DNA from: Tillus elongatus
Taxonomy: Eukaryota; Arthropoda; Insecta; Coleoptera; Cleridae
NCBI GenBank assembly: GCA_964006375.1
Contig: OZ023264.1
Span: forward strand, 171,714,295 to 171,778,294
Direction: 5' to 3'
Length of the DNA stretch: 64,000 bases
Part shown: positions 46,685 to 58,270 of the stretch, piece by piece
Layout of the letters: each line of letters opens with the position of its first letter
Position numbering within the stretch: the stretch's first letter is position 1
Translations under genes and position numbers: made by a program
Notes under the pieces: generated by a model
Told to the model about the DNA's origin: nothing
Databases searched by the model: none
The model's input: only the letters and a program-made list of their open reading frames with translations

Positions 46685-47830
46685 GCCTTACAACACCACG
46701 AGGTGGCAAAAAACTTAATAAGCGACATTAATATAGAATAATAAAAGACATTAATTAGAAAGAAATATATATAATATAGTTTAGGAAACTAGAATTAACT
46801 TATCCGAACCAACAGCTCGAAGACGCTTGCTGGAGCAAGTGTGAAATGGGATAGGAATCATCGTCATTTGAAAACCAGATGACTGGAAAAACGTTAAGCT
46901 TGTTAATAATAATCAATATTACTAGTGAAAACTTACAACACCACGAGGTGGCAGAATACTTAATAAGAGACATTAATATAGAACAATAAGATACATTAAT
47001 TAGAAAGAAATACAGAAAGCTGTTAGCCAGCTAGTTCAGGAAGCTAGAATTAATTTATCCGAACGAACAGCACGAAGACGCTTGGTGGAGCAAGTGTTCA
47101 AATTCTGCAGGCCCGCGAACAAGCCCAGACCAACAGAAGTCATAAATAAAAGGCGACTGGAATGGGCTAGGCTCATCGTCATTTGAAAACCAGATGACTG
47201 GAAAAACGTTATGCTTGTTAATAATATTCTATATTACCAGTGAAAACTCATCGCTGTCTTAATTTTTCAGATTTGCTTTAGACGAATAGACTTTCTAAAT
47301 ACTAACAGACAAGTCAACTTTTGTTCGGAGACTACTTGGTTAGAAGTTTCATATGGACTGCCTAGTCTAAAAAGTGAAACATGCATTAAAAAATATGATT
47401 TGGTCCATTATATGTGGTCGCCTTTACGTTGTATAGAGAACCAGTATATCAACGTTTTCAGACCCAGAATGTTACCTCAAGTAGGGGAGTGGTTTCTGAA
47501 TGCGCAACATTTCTGGTTTATGCATGACTCCGCTCCTTATCACAAGGTCAAACGGGTAACACCTTACCTGGCTCCTAAAAAAAGTATTGCATGGCCTCGT
47601 AACTCTCCAGATCTCAACTTAGAAGAAAAATTTTGGGAGCTGAAAAAATGGAAAATCTCCAAAAAGATTGTAAGAAATAAGTAACAGTTCATAGAGAGAC
47701 TTAACGGTGTCTGGTACCATGATGAAAAAATGAAAAAAGGGCCGCTAGGTGCATATAAAGCATCCAGGCAGTCATTGTTACAAAAGTCGGTGTGACAAAA
47801 TATTGAAAGGGTTTATAATTTTTGTAATAG
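46685..47830 (+). pseudogene. Tc1-like transposase relic with duplicated N-terminal part
   Basis: Two diverged copies (about 46690-46920 and 46930-47245) encode the HTH-to-core region: SERTARRRLVEQV...KRRLEWARLI...KPDDWKNV, typical of Tc1. After a disordered stretch, 47400-47684 reads PLRCIENQYINVF, FMHDSAPYHK (second Asp) and WPRNSPDLNLEEKFWEL (third acidic motif), followed by a C-terminal tail to about 47800. The first catalytic motif is not readable. Inactive. Confidence 0.7.
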
Positions 47831-47918
47831 TTATCAGTAAGTTATGTAACTGTCTTCAGTTGTCATTCACATAAATAAATAGTCTTATAATAACTACTAC
47901 ACTGTTTTTCTTACAGAG

Positions 47919-48445
47919 TTAAAAAACTGAACATGTCATGTCGAGTGTTTCTAATAATTTGACCACCCACTGTGCGTTACAGTTGTTTAAGTGGTGAGGC
48001 AAATTATTTATGTATGCAAGAAAAAGTAAACGTGATATAATCAATCCCTGAGGGGCACCATTCATGTCCGTATGCTCACTAGAAAGCGCATCACCGATGC
48101 AAACACTCATAAGCCTCTGCGAAAGATAGGGCTCTAACTAATCCACAATCGCTTCTCTGATGTCCATGTACTTGCGCTTTTTGAGCAAAAAACAATCACT
48201 AACCTTGTAAAAAGCACGGCTAAGATCGAACACGGTGCCAAGGACTCTCTAGTTTGAATCCAGGTGGTGATTAACGAAATAAAGAATCCTCTATGTGACT
48301 GTCTCCGTAAACATGCCACTCCGGAACCCATGTTCATTTTGATTTAGCAACTTTTCATTGTCGAAGAAATGCAAGATTTTTTAAAACACAAGCCTCTCCA
48401 AGATCTTGCCAAATACACGCAAGAGCAGGATAGGTTGATAGTTTT
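47919..48445 (-). pseudogene. LINE RT fragment, third family
   Basis: In shifting minus frames: VFGKILERLVFKNL (about 48390-48440), an NEHGFRSG-like piece, LDLSRAFYKVSDCFLLKK (about 48170-48235), YMDIREAIVD, and GAPQGLIISRLLFLAYINNLP (about 47990-48060). This is the finger/palm order of CR1-like RTs. It stops before the YADD box. LINE copy 3 begins about 25 bases upstream of it. Confidence 0.65.
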
Positions 48446-48470
48446 CCTTTTAACCAGTATTTTTTTATAT

Positions 48471-50207
48471 TCCAACAACACACCACGAGGGCTTACAGCC
48501 TATATACTATCGTACCGTGGGTGTCGGCAAGAAGGAAAGAGGCAGCTGGGTAATTCTGAACTTGAAGGTTTGGAGGTTCGGAGGAGAAGAAAAAACATGT
48601 GCCGGTAAGGAATTCCACAACTTGGAAGTCCTCGGGAAAAAAGATCGGGCATAACAATATGTTCTGTGTCTGGTGACCTGGACAATAAAAGGGTACTCGC
48701 TCTGTTCCCCTGGTAGATCTGTTGGGGACAGCAGGTGGAGGTACTTTGGCAGAAAGCTCCTCTGAGCGGTGCCCGTGCAGATATTTAAAAGAGAGAGAGA
48801 GAGAGAGAGGTCACCAACGGCACGTCAGTGGGCAAGAGGCAGCCTTTGGGTAAGGGTAGGGTCACCGATGAGACGTATAGCTCTCTTCTGAATGGAGTCC
48901 AAGATAGCGAGTATAGAAGCAAAACCCCCGATGTGGGAGCAGCATTCGATGTTTGGCCTTATTTGTGAAGTGCATAAGGTATAGAGGTTAGCTGGTGAAA
49001 AGTATTTGCGAGCCCGGAAGAGGAAACCTAATTTCTTAGCAGCCGCTTCTGCAATTGATGTGACATGTGGGTGCCAATTGAGATTTCGATCCACAGAAAT
49101 GCCAACAAGAGAAAAGGACTCATTACTTTAAATAACTTGGTTGTCCATTGTGATGGGGTCTCGATGAGTCTGCAATCCTTATCTAATTGGGCTAAAGAGA
49201 CAGGTTTAGAATATTGTATATTTAAGTGGAGGGTACTGTGATATGCGTAACTGTGTAGTGGGTTGGATGTGCTAGAGAGGAGGTCATTGATGTGGAGGAA
49301 AAACAAAGTAGGGGCTAAAGCTGAACCTTGAGGAACTCCTGCATTAATTGGATACAGTTTAGAGAAATGGCCATCCACGAATAAATGCTCCGGTTGGAGT
49401 GTAAATTTGCTGTCCACGTACATAGTTTTGGTGGTAGGTCATATGCTGAAAGTTTATTAAGCAGCGCTGCGTGCCAGACGTGGTCGAATGCTTTGGATAT
49501 GTCTAAAGCGACAATCTGGGATTCACCGTGTAGCTTCATAGACTTGTTCCAAGAATGGTGACAAAGGAAAGGAGGTCGGCAGTTGATCTGCGCTGACGGA
49601 ATCTATACTGCCTGTCGTGAATTAGACTGTGTTTTTCAAGAAATTGAAGTAATTCGGTGTTTATATACTTTTCCATCACTTCAGAGACGCCTGAAAGGAG
49701 ATAAATAGGCCTGTAGTTGCTGGGAAGCGCTATGGATCCTTTCTTGGGGACGGGTTGTACTCGAGCAGGTTTCCAGTTACTAGGGAATATGCCTTTATTG
49801 TAAGATGTCTCAAACAGATGAGTCAGGACAGGAGCAAGTTCTGGTACGCATTTTTTGAAAACAATTGCTGGGACCTCGTCAAGGTCAGAGGCTTTCCTAG
49901 TATTAAGAGAAGAGGACATTTTTCGTACCTTTTTAGTTTTCAAAATGATATCCGTCATTTTATGTCAGACATTGGCGACTATTGGTGGTTGAACATTTGG
50001 AGGTAGGTTGAGAGTAGAGTTGCCGATGAACGAGGCAAAAAGTTCAGCCTTTCCCAGGGCGGTAGAAACAATTTCATCCCCTGAAACAAGGGGTGGGAAC
50101 GTGCTCTTGTCGAAATTATTCCCAATAGATTTAGCAAGAGTCCAGAAGGGTTTGCTGCCTTTGGAGCTTGAGAGGACTTTGTTTTTGATGCAGTTATTAA
50201 ACGAGTT
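48471..50207 (-). mobile_element. LINE copy 3 (5'-truncated, same family as copies 1 and 2)
   Basis: The RT-to-3'-end part of the family, about 1.74 kb. It is collinear with 27594-29410 and ends in GTGTGTTGTTGGAATATAAAAAAA. Endonuclease is absent. Confidence 0.88.
48500..50207 (-). pseudogene. LINE copy 3 reverse transcriptase
   Basis: KARKASDLDEVP-type fingers (49536-49958), NWKPARVQPVPKKG, NYRPIYLLS, RQYRFRQRRSTADL, KAFDHVWH (about 49480) and GVPQGSALAPTLFFLHIND (about 49280-49340). The catalytic box reads YAYH instead of YADD (49237-49248). Thumb and C-terminal tail follow to about 48500. Several frame changes. Even with frames aside, the catalytic Asp pair is lost. Confidence 0.85.
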
Positions 50208-52235
50208 ATTTGACTGTACAACAATTTAATACAAAAAAGGAAAATTGCAAAGAATATGCTCTAAAACTAATTTTGACCTAGTGGCGTCTCTTCACTAGTA
50301 TTTTTATGGTAGTCAATATTTATCTTCAGAAATACAATAACTTGTAACGTTGCTTCTTTGAGTGCCAGGACAACCCAGTGAAGAAGTTTTTTTATCCGAT
50401 CTATTTATATACAAATTTCTTAACATACAAAATTATTTACACTACTGACATTTGTTATAATTTGAAATATAATCCCTGACCGGTTATTCCTACTGCAAAA
50501 TGGAACCCTGGATAGTTTTTCTGGACAGGGCTCATTTTTAGAGTTCTCTGGACTTTCGGTTGCCGTTTTGTGCGGGAACGAAGGGGTCTGTGAAATGAGC
50601 CTCACTTGCTTAGCATTCAGGGCTCAGCATCTGGTGCTAAAAACTTCTCCATTATGGCCAGAATCGTTGGTTATAACCGGGAATCAGCGCCGCTGAGAGA
50701 CGTTCCGGTCGGTCAAAAACAGGGAGGAAAAGAATTGGTGGTGCGGTTTAGCCGTCGACGCTTATACACAGGAATCAACAGCTGGTGCAGGCGGGTCAGA
50801 GTAGCTAGATCACACCATGCTATCAAATCCAGGATTCCACAGCTGTTTGCAATCGCCAGCAAATCTTGTCCCACGTTGCTGTATACCAGGACAACTCACC
50901 TGTGATGATTGGAGACGGCTTGGCCAGCAGGTGGAGGGTCGATTTGTAGGATTACTACTGTTATAGGCTCGAGATGTGCTTGGAGAACCGATGTAAAATA
51001 CTGATTGCGCTTTAACTCTCAGTTCCCTTTTATATTTAGTCGTCGGTGATAAAAATTACCTCGTTACAAGGTGTAAGTTAATTTTAAATTAAACATAGCA
51101 AAATCTGTTGAATAATAAATATAATTTATAAAACTCGAAAACAAGAACAAAGAAATGAATACAGTGTCTGAATAAAAAACGCATCCCTTTGTATTCACCC
51201 TAAACGCGGTGATATATGACAAAGCTATCAAGTACGAGTAGCATGCATAAAGATTTTTCCATGAAAACAGTGCAGATCGAATTGAATTGCACTAGAACGA
51301 TATTAGTCAATTTGATTTATAAGCGCTACTTCGCTGACAAATCTAGCTTTATCTGGAAATCGTTTGTTCGCTGCCATTCTGTAGATTATTTATTTAAACT
51401 GAATCAACCTCTCCTCTATAAAACTGGATGAAAATTCAAATTACATTTTCAGTTACAAAGAAGTAATGTGCAGATACCTACACTAAAATCGATAGCAATT
51501 ATTGTAGGACGGTTTTGTCGCTTAAAGCAGTTTATTCTATACAGGGTACGTGAATAGTATTGGACCAAATGAAAATATATCCAGAAACTGTTTGATGTTT
51601 AGATTCAACAATTGTTGGGGTAAATTTATACATTAATTCCCCTATTTTATATGAGTTTCATTTGTTTTGTCCGACTGGTGTTTATCAGAGGCCTCCATTT
51701 AAGTTTTTTGATATGTCAACTTAGTTTGAATGTGGTATCATCCGCTGCATATATTATAATATAATATGCAATAAAGAAACAGTTCGTTGTTTTTGTTTAT
51801 TATGTTATGGTGCTGGGTTACCACATCAGCTTTAACCTGCTTTTAAAACCACTTCAATATGCACGAGAAAGAACAAAAATGTTGTGGAAACAGCCCGCCC
51901 AAAAGTTACAGGAACCGGAGGGAAAGTGCGTGCTCAGGGAAAGGAAATAAAGAAGGAACATTGAAAAAAAACAGCTTAGCTGGACTTCTATAAGTTTCAA
52001 TACTGTGGGCGGTGCTGGCACCGCACGATACCACTTAAGGATTAGAAAACATGAAAAAATGAAAGGTGGTCTAAATTTGTTGGTGGGTGTGTAGAAAACT
52101 AAAAAAACTGTATTTAAAATTTTTCCAAATTTTAAAAAACTATCCAACTTTTTGCATTTTCATTTTTTAAATGGCAAATTTGGCATGGATAGCCAGGTAT
52201 AGCCGACTGATAAAAGAACAATAAGTAAAAATTGC
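50208..52235. other. Unassigned interval
   Basis: A 99-codon plus frame (50606-50905) lies in a GC-richer patch (50400-50950) and has no recognisable domain. A phrase at about 51888-51915 loosely matches the recurring CCCAAGAAAGTT repeat. Otherwise featureless. Confidence 0.35.
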
Positions 52236-52269
52236 TTACTTTATGTCAGACTTCCGGTTTAACTGGAAG

Positions 52270-55016
52270 TAGTGACGTGCGGTCCATGGAAGCAAGGGAA
52301 GCATTGCTTCCCTTAAAATAACGACCACATGCCTACTTAAAAATAATTTGTATTAAACCGCATTATTTAAAATCCATTTTGTATTTTAAATATTAAATTT
52401 CAAATTCTAAAACTAATTTATCTATTACAATTTTTAATTCGCAAGCTCACACATAATTATTTATTATGCATCATACTGTACTTGTATATGCGCTCTGCGC
52501 TCTTAGTAAGGACGTCGTTCCAGTAAACGCGACCGCCAACCAACAGCATGAACCTGATACTAGGAGTGGATGCAATGATTTCAGTAGTTCAATACACGTA
52601 GGCAGCAGGCCACATAATGAGAAACCCTTGCTCGATGCTCGACGCAATGTACGTGTATTTCAACATGTAGAGCGTGTTGGAAGACCCGATGCACGTACAA
52701 CGTGAATGTCGCTGATTATTTAAGCAGTTGACTAAGTTAAATACATTGGTATTTTATGATTATTAATATGGCTGCAACTAGATCAGCTTTTAACAGCGGC
52801 GTCGGTGGGGGTGGGAATTTACAAACTTTACGAACAAGTGGTAATAATAACTGTGATTGTGTCGTGTGTTTTTTGATAACCAAAGGATTTTCAGCTTTAT
52901 AGTTTGCTGAAAAACTTGCTATTATTAATAAAGGTAGGCCGTAACCTACTCTAAAAAACTTAAATACAAGAATTAAAACATGTATTCGACATTTCAACGC
53001 GGAAAAACTTATAAACAATATGAGTGGTTAACAGGAATAAACTGTTTTGTTAGCCTGGTAGTCTATTTGTGACTGAAAGGGGGGTGTGGAATAGTGTAGG
53101 TTTTCCGACTTGAATAATCTACATAAAGTAGAAAAAAGACATGTTATGTCTAAACCGCATTTACAGACCATTTAAAAGTTAAGTGTCTATGGAAAAAACG
53201 CGAATTGAACTGGCCGTTGACAAGCAGATAGAAATTAGTCATCGCCAACACAATGAACTGGTTGATCAAAACAGAAACATATTAAAAGGACTTATTGATG
53301 ATGTGTGTTTTTTTTTTTTTGGTCAGCATGAATTGGGGTTCAGGGGTCATGACGAAACAACTACATCTGCAAATAGAGAAAACTTTCAAGACCTAGTTTC
53401 TTTAATAGCCAAATACGACATTTGTTTAAAAAATCACTTGGGACAGTCTAACGTTTTTCGCGGGACATCAAATCGCATTCAGAATGACTTAATTGCGGCT
53501 GCTGCCACTATTATTTTGAACATAGTTAAATTTGAAATTAAACAAACTCGTTTCATTGCTATTGTTCTAGATGAAACAACCGACGTAACTAATTCAAGTC
53601 AACTATCTGTAGTAATACGCTATGTAAAAATGGATGGGAACAAGAAAGATTTTTAGGCTTTAAAAATGTGACAGAAGATCGTACCGCAAAGGCTCTATAT
53701 AAAATTGTGCTTAATATTATGAAATATATTGAGGAGACTGATAATAAATTAATTGCCCGAAGCGAAGATGGGGCTGCTGTTATTGCCGGACATTTATGAG
53801 GTCTTCAAGCTAAAGTACGGGAAACGTTTTTCAGTGCTCTATTTGTACACTGTTGTGCTCATAAATTAAATATAATTTTATCTCATAAATCATATTAAAG
53901 AATGTAAGGTGTTTTTTGCTACCCTAAGTGGAATGGCTGCTTTTTTTCCAAATCTATGAAGCGCAGACAAGCCTTAGACTCAATTGTTAAAAAACGTTTA
54001 CCCAAAGTAGCTGCAACCCGATGGAACTACAACAGCAGACTTGTGTGAACTATATTTGAACACCGTGAATCGTTAATTGAAATTTTTGAAAACATAATAG
54101 AAAATAGCAAAAATTGGGATGCAGAAACAATAAATAGTTCTAGAGGATTTTTGGATGGTTTGAAAAGAGACTTTAATTTTAATTTTTTACTTAATATATT
54201 TTCGGAAATAAATCCGTTTTCAGATAATAGATTTCACAAATTGCAATGTAAAACAAATGACATTGGTTTTTGCCTGAAGAAAATTAGTGAATTTAAATCC
54301 ACTATAATTCAAAAAAGGAATGAATTTAATTCTGGAAAAAACAATGGAACTAGGAAAAGTGTAGCTACGAAACAAGCGTCTGCGCACTGATAATGTGGGA
54401 GACCTTCAAACTTCTTATCGCCGCCTTTTCTACAAAATCATAGATTAAATTTAGCAGCAAATTAACTGCAGAATTGATCATCTTAGTGACTTTAAATTTC
54501 TTAAATTGTATAATTTTGGAGAATTTGTAGCGATACCTTTCCCAGAAGATTAATTCAAATCATTATTCCACCACTATAGACATTATTTTGACAAAGCCTT
54601 ATTACGATCAGAACTTACAGTCATTTATGAAACCGATGTTATTGACACAAAAACTAACGCGAGTGAACCTTTAAATTTTTTAAAAGAATCAAAATTGAAA
54701 AATGCATATTCTGAAGCGTTCAAATTATGTGAATTAGTATTAACAATTCCTGCTACTAGTGCGTCTGTAAAACGAAATTGTTCTACATTGAAACGTATCA
54801 AGAGTTTTGTTAGGAATGCAACAGAACAGGAAAGACGTTCCCAAATTTCAATTTTGTCAATTGAAAATAACTTCGTCGAGGAAATGTCCCAGAATCCACA
54901 GTTTTATGACATTATTAACGAATTTGCCAAAAACGACAGAAGAAGTGAGTTACACTACAAATAGGTAAGTTTCTGAAAATTGCTTCCCTTATTTAAAGTG
55001 TCATCGCACGCCCCTG
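52270..55016 (+). mobile_element. hAT transposon (ZMYM1-like transposase)
   Basis: Ends TAGTGACGTGCGGTCC on the left and the complement of CAGGGGCGTGCGATGAC on the right. The 8-bp duplication ACTGGAAG/ACTGGAGG (52262-52269 and 55017-55024) matches at 7 of 8 positions. Both ends share GAAGCAAGGGAAGC / GGGAAGCAATT subterminal words. 2.75 kb. Confidence 0.85.
53183..54964 (+). pseudogene. hAT transposase (broken)
   Basis: A first block of about 157 residues has FRGHDETTTSANRENFQDL and IAIVLDETTDV, the DUF4371-type hAT start with its first catalytic Asp. Decayed blocks follow: RSEDGAAVIAGH with the second Asp region (about 53760-53800), VHCCAHKLN (about 53850) and VAATRWNYNSR (about 54010). The C-terminal dimerisation domain has TIPATSASVKRNCSTLKRIK (54730-54800) and runs to 54964. 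In-frame stops lie near 53656, 53797, 53897 and 54390-54560. The start carries a T10 run at about 53308-53317. Plausible start Met at 53189. Confidence 0.85.
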
Positions 55017-55444
55017 ACTGGAGGTGACCATCAACTTGCTTATTTTGAATGCAACATGGTGTTTTTCATTACATTTTTGCATTCTACATTGAATTTGAGA
55101 CAAATGATTACTAACATACCATAGGTGAAAAATCAACCGTTTTCGAAATTTTTCGACATTTTGAAAAATTCTCGCAAAAACCTAGGTGAACGTTACATTT
55201 TATCTCTCTGTGGAAATACAACTGAGAAGACTCAGTTTTTGCACGGATGACCCACAGATTGGCACCAAAGCGACACGTTTCTCTTAAATACATAGGCTGA
55301 GGATAATTAGCCTTGCCATTTGGTTAAATTGAAATCACAATTACTCGCTTATTTCAAATAGAACACCCTATATTTTATTAGTTATTTCGGTTTGTATCCG
55401 GTTTCCCTTTCAACGTGTATTAGCATTCCCTATATCCAAATCCC

Positions 55445-55724
55445 ACTGTTTCCCGAATATTTTAATATGATTGGATTCACCTTATTTAAATTGTCACAAT
55501 AGATTTAAAGCCGGCTTTGGAACTTGATAATATGCTTGTTGATGGCTAAATGTCAAAAGAGCGCCAAGCGAAGCTAATTGTCATACTGTTTCCCGAATAT
55601 TTTAATATGATTGGATTCACCTTATTTAAATTGTCACAATAGATTTAAAGCCGGCTTTGGAACTTGATAATATGCTTGTTGATGGCTAAATGTCAAAAGA
55701 GCGCCAAGCGAAGCTAATTGTCAT
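55445..55724. repeat. 140-bp perfect tandem duplication
   Basis: Two adjacent units (55445-55584 and 55585-55724) beginning ACTGTTTCCCGAATATT appear identical by eye. They contain the inner end of the left TIR. Confidence 0.92.
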
Positions 55725-55903
55725 AAAAATCGAGATACTATCAGTTAATGCGGTGCAAAAATGGCAAATTTGCAGTACACAAACGACGATTTTTTGTAAG
55801 TTCTAATTATCTATGGTGAATACCAACGTGGGGGTCGAACATATCGTGTATTTGCAGAAAATACCCGAATAAACCGAAACCCAGCCACGACATTATAAAG
55901 AGG

Positions 55904-56710
55904 GTGCTGCAAAATTATTCACAGCATGGGAGTTTTCGCCCAAAAGTACAGAAGCGTAAGCCACTCGTCGATAACGTGGTAAACGAATTGAACGTAATGG
56001 CATTTTTTGTTGCTGATCCCAGGGAATCCATCAGGGATTGCGAAAAAGAATTACGCTTGTCAACGAGAACGATTCACGGAATTTTGAAACAGCATCATTA
56101 GAGACCCTTCTCTTACCACCCGATACATGGTTTGCAGCCAAACGATCTTCCTAGACGTCTTGAGCTCTGTGAATGGTTCCTATTGAAAACACAAGAAGAT
56201 GAGAATTTCCGCAAGAGAATTATTTGGTGCGATGAGGCGAAGTTCTCCAAAAATGGCATGCACAATCTCCACAATAGTTACTTCTGGTGGGATGAGAATC
56301 CCCATGTTACCAGGATCAACTATTTCCAAGACAGGTGGTCATTCAATGTGTTTTGTGCAATTAAAAACGAGAAGATATTTGGGATTAAAAAATACGACTA
56401 AAATCTCACTGGTGTAAGTTATAATGATATTTTGCACTAAGTGATGCTAGTTTCTCTCAACACATTAAGTTTAGAAGAAGCTAGAACAAGCTGGTATCAG
56501 CAAGACGGAGCACCGCTCCACAATTTTCATTTAGCTCATGATTCTTTGCACCAATATTTTGAAGACAGGTGGATTGCCAATAACGGCGCACATAGATGAC
56601 CACCACGGTTCCCTGACTTAACGCCTCTGGATACAAGCATCTGGGGCTACACAAAAAATAAAGTTTCCCACCATGTTGCCACCACAAAAGAAGACATGGT
56701 TCTGTACTAG
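55904..56710 (+). pseudogene. mariner-like transposase of the long-TIR element
   Basis: HTH-like block with ESIRDCEKELRLSTRTIHGILKQH (about 56020-56098), then LPRRLELCEWFL and RIIWCDEAKFSKNGMHNLHN (first Asp, about 56230). After a stop at 56401 come WYQQDGAPLHNFHLAHDSL (second Asp, about 56500) and PPRFPDLTPLDTSIWGYTKNKV (third Asp, about 56620-56670). Stops near 56099, 56400, 56440 and 56598. All three catalytic Asp codons remain. Confidence 0.82.
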
Positions 56711-57573
56711 TTTATAATAAATGACTACCTACGTTGTTGAGTTGTATTTTGATTTTGAAATTAGTTGACAACACGTTGATTTTACAGAACTATATAAGGG
56801 AAATACAGAGATTTGGATGAAAATACAAAGTGTTGTCTTTTTTGACGCGAGCAGGCCAAACAAATGTTATGTTTGCATTTGTAAGAGGTGGGACTTGACA
56901 TGTAGACGTCAACAAGCATATTATCAAGTTCCAAAGCCTGCTTTAGATCTATTGTGACAATTTGAATCAATTGTTTCCAATAAAATTTAACTATTCAAGA
57001 GACGGCGGAATTTGAGTATAGGGAATGCTAATACACGTTGAAAGCGGAATCAGATGCGAACCCAAATAGGTCATAAAATATAGGGTGTTCTATTTGAAAT
57101 AAGCGAGTAATTGTGATTTCAATTTTACCAAATGGCACGGCTAATTATCATCACCCTATATATTAAAAAAAAAAACGCTATCAAATGTGTCGTTTAGGTG
57201 CCAATCTTAGGGTCATCTGTGCAAAAGATGAGTCTTCTCAGTTGTATTTCCACAGAGAGATGACGTATACAGTTTACCTAAGTTTTTGCGAGAATTTAAA
57301 AAAAAGTCGAAAAACATCGAAAACGGTTGATTTTCCACATATGGTATGTTTCCAATAGTTCATCTAACATTCAATGGAGAATTCAAAAAGATAATGAAAA
57401 TCTCCATGTTGTACTCAAAATAAGCAAGTTGATGGTCACTTCCGGTTAAACCGGAAGTCTGATATAAAGTAAACCATGTTCTCTGAACGGCAATTTGTCT
57501 GAAACGTATGCGTGTAAATTTTCAAATCAGAGTAGTTATTGAGAAACGGCTAACAAAAGCTCTTGCCGCCACG

Positions 57574-57576
<3 letters not shown>

Positions 57577-57652
<76 letters not shown>
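57577..57652. repeat. (TA)n microsatellite
   Basis: TA run between the long-TIR element and the inverted repeat. Confidence 0.95.
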
Positions 57653-57653
<1 letters not shown>

Positions 57654-57841
57654 CCATCTAAGCTATTAACAAAAAAAAGGCTACAATTAGTAGAGAAACT
57701 ATTTAATTAATAAAATAAACTTAGAAAAAAAAATATATATATTGCATACAGAATTGGAGAATACTTCTCTGGCTTCACTGTATTCTCCAAGTCTGTATGC
57801 AGTATGGACAAGTTTCACCAAGTAAGGGCAACAACAATCAA

Positions 57842-57891
<50 letters not shown>

Positions 57892-57966
57892 TTCTAAGTT
57901 TATTTTATTAATTAAATAGTTTCTCTACTAATTGTAGCCTTTTTTTTTGTTAATAGCTTAGATGGG
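57653..57966. repeat. Nested inverted repeat (hairpin/cruciform)
   Basis: Outer arms of about 86 bases: 57653-57741 (GCCATCTAAGCTATTAAC...) and 57880-57966 (...GTTAATAGCTTAGATGG) are nearly perfect complements. Inside lies a second pair, GCATACAGAATTGGAGAATA (57744-57763) and TATTCTCCAAGTCTGTATGC (57781-57800), 19 of 20 matching. A (TA)n run at 57845-57888 lies on one side only. The outer right arm flows into a family A2 body. Confidence 0.88.
57845..57888. repeat. (TA)n microsatellite
   Basis: TA run inside the nested inverted repeat. Confidence 0.95.
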
Positions 57967-58270
57967 TTCGTTAGTCAGCCCAATCGACCAAGTCTTTCAA
58001 CAAAAAAATTAAATTCTCTAACAAAACTTTTTGTGTTTTGAAAAATATTCAAGTTATTTTTTATTATTAAATGAGTTCATTACTGAGTCCAGTTGGAGTA
58101 GTTTAAAAAACATGTGGGAAAAAAATGTTGTATCACAAGAAATATCAAAGTTATTTTGATATTATTAGGATATAGCTACTAAAATTGAAGTTTCTGAAGT
58201 AATGGCAAATTGAGTTTTTAAATTTGGAAGATTTAATGAAACATCGCCACCATAACGCACTTGATGCGTT
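57967..58270 (+). repeat. Family A variant (A2), 3' part
   Basis: GGGTTCGTTAGTCAGCCCAATCG through AATGGCAAATTGAGTTTTTAAA to CATAACGCACTTGATGCG. Related to 33640-34058. Confidence 0.55.

Larger units (their letters stand above)
52236..57480 (+). mobile_element. mariner-like transposon with about 570-bp TIRs, split by hAT
   Basis: The left TIR is in two pieces (52236-52269 and 55017 to about 55553) around the hAT element. The right TIR is about 56905-57475. Shared words include CTTCCGGTTTAAC, TGATGGTCA, TTTTTGCGAGAAT, TAGCATTCCCTATA and AATATGCTTGTTGA(C/T)G in inverted order. A transposase relic lies between the TIRs. Only a few mariner-like groups have TIRs this long. The left outermost part past 52236 is lost. 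Confidence 0.75.

Noticed and set aside
50606..50905. 99-codon plus frame in a GC-richer patch
   Set aside because: Basic, but no recognisable domain or partner exon.
55445..55724. Repeat resembling a short array (CRISPR-like idea)
   Set aside because: Two adjacent 140-bp copies with no spacers in a eukaryotic transposon.
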